Assembly (NCBI GenBank): GCA_009785045.1 | Contig: WQXC01000106.1 | Span: 1 to 5,394, forward strand | Length of the DNA stretch: 5,394 nt | Direction of reading: 5' to 3' | Source: Treponema sp. | GTDB lineage: Bacteria; Spirochaetota; Spirochaetia; Treponematales; Breznakiellaceae | Shown: positions 1 through 5,394 of the stretch, piece by piece | Position numbering within the stretch: the stretch's first letter is position 1 | Layout of the letters: each line of letters begins with the position of its first letter | Program-made: the position numbers and the translations under genes | Notes under the pieces: generated by a model | Told to the model about the DNA's origin: nothing | Database searches by the model: none | What the model saw: the letters and a program-made list of their open reading frames with translations, nothing else

Positions 1-76
1 AGACAATAAAACATAATACAGAGACAAGTAATAACGTAACAAGAGAAATGAGAATCCTTCTTAATATATAATTCAA
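1..76 (-). CDS. ABC transporter permease, DppB/OppB type, N-terminal fragment (runs off window)
   Basis: This is a partial gene too short to be found by length alone. Reading the minus strand from a TTG at 76-74 gives 25 open codons to the window edge, beginning (M)NYILRRILISLVTLLLVS. A short basic head ending in an RR pair followed by a hydrophobic helix is the classic N-terminus of the first permease subunit of peptide/nickel ABC importers (family knowledge: the 'M.xYIlRRll..ip.ll.vs' pattern of DppB, OppB and NikB). The TTG overlaps the TGA stop of the preceding solute-binding protein as TTGA, and a GGGA lies 10 bases upstream at 90-87. This position, immediately after a family 5 binding protein, is where such a permease is expected. 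It would form half of the transmembrane channel. The rest of the gene is outside the window, so the exact substrate class is unknown. A competing TTG at 42 in another frame gives only a short, unrecognisable peptide. Confidence 0.8.
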   Translation of the reverse strand, partial: MNYILRRILISLVTLLLVSVLCFIV

Positions 77-1581
77 TTATTACTTATCCCATATATTGAT
101 GCAAAATCAATAACGTATAGCGGATAATTTAATGCACCGCCAAATGCTCCGCCGCGGAAAGTTATAAAGTACAAAATATCCTGAATATAAACACTTGCTG
201 CGTTTTCGGTAATTATACGCTGCGCTTCCTTGTAAAGTCTGATACGCGCTGAGACATCAGTTTCTGTAAGGACAGCGTCATATACTCTGTCAAAATCGGC
301 ATTATTAAAATTGATAAAATTATTTCCGTCATTGGAATGGTAGCGGTTAAGAAAACCGCGCGGAGACACAATAGGACTATCCAAAGAAATTATTGTCGCT
401 TGATACCGTCTGCCGAAATATACTTCAGAAAGCCATGTTGACCAGTCAACCATCTTGATACTTGCATTAATTCCTGCTTTTTCAAGCTGGCTTACAATAA
501 CCTGCGCTGTATCCACATGCATTGTAAAATTTGAAGGTACGGTTATTTCCAGTGATAACCTGTTAGTATTATTATAACCTGCCTGTGACAGAAGTGTTTG
601 CGCCATCTGTGGATTATATTGATAAGATAATGAATTTTCGTAATAAACAGATAATCCCGGGATTATTGGGCTTCCCGACGGAGAACCTGATCCAAAAAAA
701 GCTGCATCAATTATTTCCTGAACATTAACTGCATAATTAATTGCCTGACGTACCCGTAAATCATCAAGCGGAGCTGCTGCGTTGTTAAGCGCCAATAACT
801 GTACTGCTGCTGAATTATTGTTAAATATGTCAAAATGCCTGTGATCAAGCTGTGCTGCCATAGCGCCTGTTAAAAATGCGCCGTCGATACTGCCGCCTCT
901 AAATGCTACCATTAAAGCATCGTAATTGGCAAAAAATACAATAGTTACTTTTTCCAGATATGGTAAATTACTCTGCCGGTAATTATGAAATTTCTTTAAT
1001 TCAAGGTTTCTTTGCGGATTATAATTTTCTATAAAAAACGGACCTGTGCCGATAATAACTCTTTCCCTGTTTGTATTATTTGCCTTTACAATTCCAACTG
1101 TTAAGAATGGGAGAAAGTCCGGGTCTTTATTTTTTAGTTTTATTACTATTTTATGCTCATCCAATATATTTATTTCTTCTATGTTATTTAAACCGTCAAA
1201 CCCTGCTGCAATTGCAGCTTCCAGACTAAACTTAACATCATTGGAATTTAAAGGAGTATTATCATGGAAATAAATATTTTCGTTAAGTGTAAAATTATAT
1301 ACTAAACCATCCTGTTCAATTGTCCAGGATTCTGCAATGCATGGTATAAATGTTCCGTCCATGTGCGGCCTTACAAGTCCTTCAAAAACATTAAAGAGAA
1401 TGCTTCTGCCGTCTGCGGTGTTTTTCGGGTTAAGAGGGTCAAGCGTTGTAAGTTCGCTTACATAACCGTAGCGAAGTTCCCCTGCGATTCGCCTGTTTTT
1501 ATCCCGTGTACAGGATGGCAATAAGATTACAGCAAAGAGTGTTAAAAATAATGCAATACGGAATAATTGATATTTTTTCAT
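73..1581 (-). CDS. ABC transporter solute-binding lipoprotein, family 5 (peptide/nickel/oligopeptide type)
   Basis: This is a 502-residue extracytoplasmic binding protein that would capture a peptide or similar solute for an ABC importer. Residues 1-23 form a lipoprotein signal: a KK head, a hydrophobic core and an LPSC lipobox with C24 as the lipidated cysteine; the proline before the serine is unusual but within the relaxed range of spirochaetal lipoboxes. Family 5 landmarks follow in order: the TTLDPLNP segment near 45-52; IAESW then NFTLNENIYFHDNTPLNSNDVKFSLE around 82-120, split here by a short linker; GTGPFFIENY at 178-187; and LDDLRVRQAINYAVN at 272-286. Length is normal for the family (about 500-550). 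The ATG at 1581 has AAGGGAG 5 bases upstream. The next gene overlaps its stop and is the cognate permease start. Substrate cannot be read from sequence: di- or oligopeptide is most likely, while nickel or sugar ligands remain possible. An 83-base gap separates it from hydE. Confidence 0.93.
   Translation of the reverse strand: MKKYQLFRIALFLTLFAVILLPSCTRDKNRRIAGELRYGYVSELTTLDPLNPKNTADGRSILFNVFEGLVRPHMDGTFIPCIAESWTIEQDGLVYNFTLNENIYFHDNTPLNSNDVKFSLEAAIAAGFDGLNNIEEINILDEHKIVIKLKNKDPDFLPFLTVGIVKANNTNRERVIIGTGPFFIENYNPQRNLELKKFHNYRQSNLPYLEKVTIVFFANYDALMVAFRGGSIDGAFLTGAMAAQLDHRHFDIFNNNSAAVQLLALNNAAAPLDDLRVRQAINYAVNVQEIIDAAFFGSGSPSGSPIIPGLSVYYENSLSYQYNPQMAQTLLSQAGYNNTNRLSLEITVPSNFTMHVDTAQVIVSQLEKAGINASIKMVDWSTWLSEVYFGRRYQATIISLDSPIVSPRGFLNRYHSNDGNNFINFNNADFDRVYDAVLTETDVSARIRLYKEAQRIITENAASVYIQDILYFITFRGGAFGGALNYPLYVIDFASIYGISNN
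87..90 (-). promoter_or_regulatory. Shine-Dalgarno-like GGGA for the TTG-initiated permease
   Basis: The minus strand reads GGGA at 90-87, with 10 bases between it and the TTG at 76-74. It lies inside the last codons of the solute-binding protein gene, as expected for a translationally coupled downstream gene. It is a modest match. Another purine tract, AAGAAGGA at 62-55, falls inside the permease reading frame (it encodes the RR pair) and is therefore more likely coding than a ribosome site. Confidence 0.45.
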
Positions 1582-1586
1582 AAAAA

Positions 1587-1593
1587 CTCCCTT
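1587..1593 (-). promoter_or_regulatory. Ribosome binding site AAGGGAG of the solute-binding protein gene
   Basis: The minus strand reads AAGGGAG at 1593-1587 followed by five T residues and then the ATG at 1581-1579. It is the strongest ribosome site in the window and fixes the start of the lipoprotein, in agreement with the signal peptide beginning at that ATG. Confidence 0.75.
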
Positions 1594-1602
1594 AATGGCT
1601 AT

Positions 1603-1608
1603 ATTATA
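1603..1608 (-). promoter_or_regulatory. Candidate -10 box TATAAT for the ABC transporter operon
   Basis: A perfect TATAAT is present on the minus strand at 1608-1603 in the 83-base gap between hydE and the solute-binding protein. Transcription starting about 7 bases further on would give a short leader that still includes the AAGGGAG ribosome site. No good -35 box is found 16-18 bases upstream (the bases there read TAGTAT). A second weak pair, TTTATA and TATAGT 17 bases apart, lies further upstream at about 1656-1628. The region is so AT-rich that chance matches are likely, and read-through from hydE is equally possible. Confidence 0.3.
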
Positions 1609-1664
1609 TAAAATATCTCATATGAATACTATACCGGAAATTATCAATATTATAAATATTTGGT

Positions 1665-2660
1665 TTATTTTGCGTCTCCGCGGCTCATATCCGGCAGGAA
1701 TCCGGCGCCAGTTATCATTTCCTTTAGTTTTAACAAATTATCTGCCGGTTCAGGCAAGCCGGCGGCTTTATTGTCATAGATAGAGTAGAGTTTTTTTGCA
1801 GACATAGGTGTTAAATTAGGCATTATAACATTTGCTCCCGCTTTTAAAGCCAGCTCTCTTCCGTTAGGTGCAATAGTTTCCATTGCGGTTGTGGCGGGGA
1901 TAAGCGAGCGCGGCAGCAGTATCCGGCACATGGCGAGCATTTTTAGGCAGAGATTAATGTCTCCAGGTTGTAGATTTCCAAAGGGCGTATCTTTTTGAGG
2001 CAGAAAAGGACCGATTCCTGCCATGTGCGGCTGTAATTCCTCCATGAAACGCAGGTCTTCAAGAAGGCACTCCGGGGTTTGATAAGGAGTTCCGACCATA
2101 AAGCCTGCGCCAACCTGATATCCGGTTTTTTTCAGGTTATAAAGGCATAACTTGCGGTTTGCCAGAGTCATGGTCGATGGATGGAGCGTTTCGTAATGAG
2201 AGCTGGAAGCAGTTTCATGGCGGAGCAGGTAGCGGTTTGCGCCGCAGCGGAAAAATAGTTCGTAGTCAGCCGCGGAACGTTCGCCAATAGAGAGCGTTAT
2301 TGCATGAGAGGGGAACTCCTGCTTTATTCCGCTTAAAATTTCTGAAACGCGCTGACCTGTAAACCAGGGGTCTTCGCCGCCCTGCAAGACAAATGTTTTA
2401 AGACCAAGTTTGTCACCTGCGCGGCAGCAGTTTAAAATTTCTTCCGGTGTAAGGCGGTATCGTTCCAGCTTTGAATTTGAACACCTGATACCGCAGTAGT
2501 AGCAGTCGTTTTTACAGTAATTGCTTATTTCGATTAAACAGCGAAGATAAATATTTTTGCCGTAATGTTCTTCGCGAACTTTGCATGCTTGCGAGAACAG
2601 TGAATTAATTTCGTCCTGGTCATTAGTCTTAATAATATGCAGTATTTCTTTATCGTTCAT
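1665..2660 (-). CDS. hydE: [FeFe]-hydrogenase maturation radical SAM protein HydE
   Basis: This 331-residue radical S-adenosylmethionine enzyme of the BioB-like group acts in the cytoplasm in building the [2Fe] subcluster of the H-cluster; current work (family knowledge) places it after HydG, acting on the Fe-CO-CN cysteine complex. The SAM [4Fe-4S] site is C49-x3-C53-x2-C56 (NYCKNDCYYCGIR). Other HydE-type landmarks are QGGEDPWF at 93-100, LSIGER at 123-128, the RHETAS segment at 147-152, GFMVGTPYQT at 187-195 and VIMPNLTP at 278-285. It ends shortly after that strand and lacks the C-terminal cysteine triad that binds an accessory cluster in Thermotoga maritima HydE, making it about 15-20 residues shorter than that protein. 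The ATG at 2660 overlaps the hydG stop as ATGA, with GGGA 9 bases upstream. BioB and PylB are alternatives by fold, but the hydF-hydG context decides for HydE. Confidence 0.93.
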   Translation of the reverse strand: MNDKEILHIIKTNDQDEINSLFSQACKVREEHYGKNIYLRCLIEISNYCKNDCYYCGIRCSNSKLERYRLTPEEILNCCRAGDKLGLKTFVLQGGEDPWFTGQRVSEILSGIKQEFPSHAITLSIGERSAADYELFFRCGANRYLLRHETASSSHYETLHPSTMTLANRKLCLYNLKKTGYQVGAGFMVGTPYQTPECLLEDLRFMEELQPHMAGIGPFLPQKDTPFGNLQPGDINLCLKMLAMCRILLPRSLIPATTAMETIAPNGRELALKAGANVIMPNLTPMSAKKLYSIYDNKAAGLPEPADNLLKLKEMITGAGFLPDMSRGDAK

Positions 2661-4048
2661 ACAAAGAAATCCCGTCCTGCTCCGCAGCGGATTTTTTCTA
2701 CATTCTCAATTGTCTTGCTGCGGATATTTTCGTCCATTATATGGTGAATTTCCTGTTTAATAATCTCAGCGGCCTTTTCTTTAAACTTATCATCGCCGTA
2801 ATCCATTGAATATTCGCACAGTGTCATTAATGCGTTGGGAAGACAGACGTTTCCAATTTGACCGGATTTTGCAAGCGACATAAAGCGATCGCCTGTTCTG
2901 CCGCCGCGGTAACAGGCGGTGCAAAAACTTGGAATATACCCATCGTTCATTAATTCAGAAATTATAGATAAGGCGCTTCTTTCATCGTTTACAAGAAACT
3001 GTTTTTGGCTTTCTTTGTTTAAATTATTAACAGAATATCCGCCGACTTCTGTGTTTGAGCCTGCGCTGATTTGCGATATCCCAAGGCGTAGAAGTTTTTT
3101 TCGCATGTCATGATTCTCCCTTGTAGAAAGAATCATCCCGGTGAATGGAACCGCAATCCGGATAACCGCAACAATTTTTGCAAATGTTTCATCATTAACC
3201 AGGTTGGGAAAATCATTGATGTTTATTCCGGCTGCAGGGCAAAGACGCGGGACAGATATTGTATGAAAGCCGGTATTGTATTTTTTTTCCAGATGTTCGT
3301 TATGGAGCAGAAGTCCCATTACATCAAAATAGGGGTTTGCAAGTCCAAACAATACGCCGCCGCCTACATCGTCAATTCCTGCATCCTGCGCTCGGTCAAA
3401 AGCGTTTAAATGCCAGAGAAAATCTTTTTTTGGACCTGCAAGATGAACATCATTGTATGTTGGTTCATGATATGTTTCCTGAAAAAGTATATAAGTGCCA
3501 ATATTTGCATTTTTAAGTTTGCGGTAATTTTCTGTTGTTGTTGCAGCGATATTTACATTTATTCGCCTTATTTCGCCGTTTTCAAACTTCATGTCATATA
3601 TTGTTTTAATACATTCAATTATATAATCTATTGAACAATCCTTTTCTGACTCACCAGCTTCGATAGCAAGGCGTTTATGCCCCATCATTTCCAGTATTTT
3701 TACTTCTTCCCGGATTTCATCCATTGTTAGTTTGCTTCGGTTAAAGTTAATCCCATGATTAAAACTGCAATAAGAGCAGCGGTTAATGCAGTAATTGGAT
3801 ACATAAAGCGGTGCAAACATTACAATCCGGTTGCCGTATATTCGTTTTTTTATTTTTCCAGCAATGTCAAATATACGGGAAATATGATCATGATTTTCTG
3901 TTAATAATAAAGCAGCTATTTCGCTGTGAGATAGCTGCTCTGCGCGATCTGCCTTATCTAAAACAAGAGCTAAAACTGAATCATCAGCAAATTTTGCGTT
4001 TTCCAGTAAATTATTTATATACTCAGGATCGATAAAACTATCATTCAA
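2657..4048 (-). CDS. hydG: [FeFe]-hydrogenase maturation radical SAM tyrosine lyase HydG
   Basis: HydG, 463 residues, cleaves L-tyrosine into p-cresol and dehydroglycine, from which the CO and cyanide ligands of the H-cluster are made and delivered as an Fe(CO)2CN-cysteine synthon. Both cluster sites are visible: the radical SAM motif C87-x3-C91-x2-C94 (NYCINRCSYCSF) and the C-terminal auxiliary motif C376-x2-C379-x22-C402 (FCTACYRGG ... VCLPN). That auxiliary motif separates HydG from its relative ThiH. H262 in FHTISVPR matches the conserved histidine that holds the fifth 'dangler' iron in characterised HydG proteins. Length is normal (about 460-480). The start is a TTG at 4048, supported by GAGG 9 bases upstream and by an N-terminus (FIDPEYINNLLENAK) that fits the family; the next internal methionine is residue 77, too late. 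It overlaps hydF by 8 bases and hydE by 4. Confidence 0.96.
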   Translation of the reverse strand: MNDSFIDPEYINNLLENAKFADDSVLALVLDKADRAEQLSHSEIAALLLTENHDHISRIFDIAGKIKKRIYGNRIVMFAPLYVSNYCINRCSYCSFNHGINFNRSKLTMDEIREEVKILEMMGHKRLAIEAGESEKDCSIDYIIECIKTIYDMKFENGEIRRINVNIAATTTENYRKLKNANIGTYILFQETYHEPTYNDVHLAGPKKDFLWHLNAFDRAQDAGIDDVGGGVLFGLANPYFDVMGLLLHNEHLEKKYNTGFHTISVPRLCPAAGININDFPNLVNDETFAKIVAVIRIAVPFTGMILSTRENHDMRKKLLRLGISQISAGSNTEVGGYSVNNLNKESQKQFLVNDERSALSIISELMNDGYIPSFCTACYRGGRTGDRFMSLAKSGQIGNVCLPNALMTLCEYSMDYGDDKFKEKAAEIIKQEIHHIMDENIRSKTIENVEKIRCGAGRDFFV

Positions 4049-5258
4049 TATTAAATACCTCGATGCTCCGTTTGAGTATTCCCTGTATGTGCGCTATGGT
4101 TATGCCGTAATTTGTAAAAGGAATATTATTTTCTTCTGCAAGTTTACGGCGATACTGTATTTCCCGTTCATTAAGCATGCAGGAACCGCAATGAATAATT
4201 AACTTGAATGCCGATAATTCCTGCGGGAAATCACCGCCTGAGGAAAAAATAAAATCCGGCTCTTTTAAAGAATGTTTTTTTATCATTTGCGGAATCTTCA
4301 CAGTGCCGATATCATCACATTGACGGTGATGTGTACAGCCTTCGCAAATAAGAATTTTATCGCCGTCTTGCAGATTATCCAAAGCAGAAGCGCCGGCGAC
4401 AGAAGTTTTAAGAAAACCTTTATATCGCGCAAACAGGATAGAAAAGGAAGTTAGTTTAATTTCCGGAGGTACAATTGCAGACACTTGCGCAAATACCTGG
4501 CTGTCTGTTATTACAAGAGATGGTTTTTTGCCAAGCTCTGAAAGTGTTTGCTGTAATTCGGTTTCCCGGACAGTAATTGCATTTGCACCTGCGTCAAGAA
4601 TGCTGCGGATTACCTGCTGTTGGGGAAGTATCAATCTGCCTTTTGGCGCTGCTTTATCAATCGGGACTACAAGAACAATAAAATCGCTGGGTTTAATTAA
4701 GTCCGAAATAAGCTGCTGCTCCGGCTCCATGTCTGCAGCAAGAGAAGCGATTTTTTCTTTTAATAAATTAATATTAAAACCTGTTTTAGCGCTTACCGGA
4801 AGAAATTCAAATCCTAATTTTTCATACAAGTACACAGAGGCACAGGAAGAAGATTCAGAATCAAATTTATTTATTGCTACAATGTATGGAATATTTTTGA
4901 TCATAAAAGTTTTTAGCAACTCTTCTTCGGCAGAGAGGAGGGTAGTGGCTGGTAACGAGCCGTCTACTACAAGCACAGCCAAATCAGTCTTGTTTAAAAC
5001 CTGTTTTGCCTTGTTTACCCGTAGTTCTCCCAGCTCTCCCTCATCGTCAAAGCCGGGGGTATCGATTAGTACTACAGGTCCCAGAGGAAGCAATTCCATT
5101 GCTTTATAGACCGGGTCTGTAGTCGTGCCTTTAATATTGCTTACAAGCGCCAGATCTTGACCTGTAACGGCGTTTATAAGCGACGATTTGCCTGCGTTTC
5201 TGCGGCCAAAAAAGGCAATATGCAGGCGGTTTGCAGTTGGGGTTAAATATATACTCAT
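4041..5258 (-). CDS. hydF: [FeFe]-hydrogenase maturation GTPase and scaffold HydF
   Basis: HydF, 405 residues, is the cytoplasmic GTPase and iron-sulfur scaffold that carries the [2Fe] precursor and transfers it to apo-hydrogenase. The N-terminal GTPase domain (about 1-175) is complete: P-loop GRRNAGKS at 18-25, switch I threonines T45-T47 (KGTTTDP), DTPG at 66-69, NKFD at 130-133 and SAK at 156-158. A middle dimerisation region spans roughly 185-265. The C-terminal cluster domain has C308-x-H310 in CEGCTHHRQC and then H356-C357-x2-C360, the HydF signature CxH...HCxxC, with 45 residues between the histidines. C305 and C314 are additional nearby cysteines. Length is normal. It is the first gene of the hydFGE unit and overlaps hydG by 8 bases. 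The ATG at 5258 has no recognisable Shine-Dalgarno sequence upstream, yet the GTPase motifs begin about 17 residues later, as usual, so this start is likely right. Confidence 0.96.
   Translation of the reverse strand: MSIYLTPTANRLHIAFFGRRNAGKSSLINAVTGQDLALVSNIKGTTTDPVYKAMELLPLGPVVLIDTPGFDDEGELGELRVNKAKQVLNKTDLAVLVVDGSLPATTLLSAEEELLKTFMIKNIPYIVAINKFDSESSSCASVYLYEKLGFEFLPVSAKTGFNINLLKEKIASLAADMEPEQQLISDLIKPSDFIVLVVPIDKAAPKGRLILPQQQVIRSILDAGANAITVRETELQQTLSELGKKPSLVITDSQVFAQVSAIVPPEIKLTSFSILFARYKGFLKTSVAGASALDNLQDGDKILICEGCTHHRQCDDIGTVKIPQMIKKHSLKEPDFIFSSGGDFPQELSAFKLIIHCGSCMLNEREIQYRRKLAEENNIPFTNYGITIAHIQGILKRSIEVFNIE
4058..4061 (-). promoter_or_regulatory. Shine-Dalgarno GAGG that supports the TTG start of hydG
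   Basis: GAGG reads on the minus strand at 4061-4058, nine bases before the TTG at 4048-4046, and lies within the last codons of hydF. An ATG at 4044-4042 inside the overlap is in a different frame and meets a stop after nine codons, so the TTG is the only start that keeps the HydG N-terminal helix. Confidence 0.6.
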
Positions 5259-5264
5259 AATGTT

Positions 5265-5293
5265 ATTATCACAGATATTTCAATCAATATAAA
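5265..5293 (-). promoter_or_regulatory. Weak candidate promoter upstream of hydF
   Basis: On the minus strand, TTTATA at 5293-5288 and GATAAT at 5270-5265 are 17 bases apart, matching the sigma-70 consensus at four and five of six positions. Transcription starting about 7 bases beyond the -10 box would begin at or next to the hydF ATG, giving a nearly leaderless message. That would fit the absence of a ribosome site, but the region is AT-rich and the match may be chance. The hydF operon could equally be read from a promoter further upstream, outside the window. Confidence 0.22.
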
Positions 5294-5323
5294 GGGATAT
5301 TTTTTGCCGATAATAAAATAGTC

Positions 5324-5394
5324 ATGATAAACCTGTTCTTTTTCCTAAAATTCAAGTCACAATTGCGCCGTACCAGACCTGATATAGTGCGGCA
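5324..5394 (+). CDS. Possible start of a divergent gene, unrecognised, truncated by window edge
   Basis: From the ATG at 5324 the plus strand is open for 23 codons to the window edge, starting MINLFFFLKF and continuing with a basic stretch (SQLRRTRPDIVR). It would be divergent from hydF. No Shine-Dalgarno sequence lies within 15 bases of the ATG, and I do not recognise the peptide. The minus strand over the same bases is also open in one frame (stop TGA at 5286-5284), and another minus frame would end at 5354-5352 as the tail of an upstream gene (AALYQVWYGAIVT). With so little sequence the three readings cannot be separated, and the interval may be non-coding. Confidence 0.2.
   Translation, partial: MINLFFFLKFKSQLRRTRPDIVR

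Noticed and set aside
1..42. TTG at 42 on the minus strand with AAGAAGGA 12 bases upstream as a gene start
   Set aside because: Its 14-codon peptide is unrecognisable, while the frame from the TTG at 76 gives a clear permease N-terminus in which AAGAAGGA is coding sequence.
1582..1664. Possible terminator between hydE and the solute-binding protein gene
   Set aside because: The only palindromic parts are short AT-only stretches such as AAATATTT. There is no GC-rich stem followed by a T run on the minus strand, so a rho-independent terminator is not supported.
1595..1783. Plus-strand open frame spanning the hydE-lipoprotein gap
   Set aside because: Most of it is antisense to the hydE 3' end, the product is not recognisable, and no convincing ribosome site precedes it.
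1665..2660. HydE read as biotin synthase BioB or methylornithine synthase PylB
   Set aside because: The fold is shared, but the NYCKNDCYYCGIR segment and the overlap with hydG inside a hydFGE unit favour HydE; no biotin or pyrrolysine genes are nearby.
3110..3516. Two overlapping plus-strand open frames of 85-99 codons antisense to hydG
   Set aside because: They mirror conserved HydG coding sequence, overlap each other in different frames and have no recognisable domain.
2657..4048. HydG read as thiazole synthesis protein ThiH
   Set aside because: Both are tyrosine lyases with a CX3CX2C site, but the C-terminal CX2CX22C motif and the hydE and hydF neighbours are specific to HydG.
4528..5109. 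Long 193-codon open frame on the plus strand, antisense to hydF
   Set aside because: It lies wholly inside hydF, whose GTPase motifs are intact in the other strand. Its product is serine-rich and low in structure, typical of an antisense shadow, and no ribosome site is evident.

Overview
The window carries five protein-coding genes, all on the minus strand and all read from high to low coordinates. It suggests a strictly anaerobic, hydrogen-metabolising bacterium of moderate-to-low GC with AT-rich intergenic DNA. The spirochaete-like lipoprotein signal and overall protein style make a Treponema-type spirochaete, or failing that a Firmicutes anaerobe, my best guess. That placement is inference from impression only; nothing in the window is diagnostic of a phylum.

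Positions 5258 to 1665 hold the complete maturation set for [FeFe]-hydrogenase in the order hydF, hydG, hydE. The three genes are fused end to end: hydG overlaps hydF by 8 bases using a TTG start, and hydE overlaps hydG by the 4-base ATGA arrangement. This makes one translationally coupled operon. HydG cleaves tyrosine to supply the Fe-CO-CN precursor, HydE processes that precursor, and HydF is the GTPase scaffold on which the [2Fe] subcluster of the H-cluster is finished and handed to apo-hydrogenase. No hydrogenase structural gene lies in the window, so the client enzyme must be encoded elsewhere.

After an 83-base AT-rich gap without a convincing terminator comes a second unit. It contains a family 5 (peptide/nickel/oligopeptide type) solute-binding lipoprotein at 1581-73. 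Directly overlapping its stop codon is the beginning of a previously hidden gene, a DppB/OppB-type ABC permease that starts with TTG at position 76 and runs off the left edge. The unit therefore looks like the start of a complete peptide-type ABC importer operon.

The right edge (5259-5394) is AT-rich and holds the hydF upstream region, with no Shine-Dalgarno sequence before hydF. It also has a short divergent open frame that cannot be confirmed. I found no RNA genes, mobile elements, CRISPR arrays or obvious repeats. I see no wholly new system here; the most useful points are the hidden permease, the two TTG-overlap junctions and the loss of the accessory cluster cysteines in HydE.
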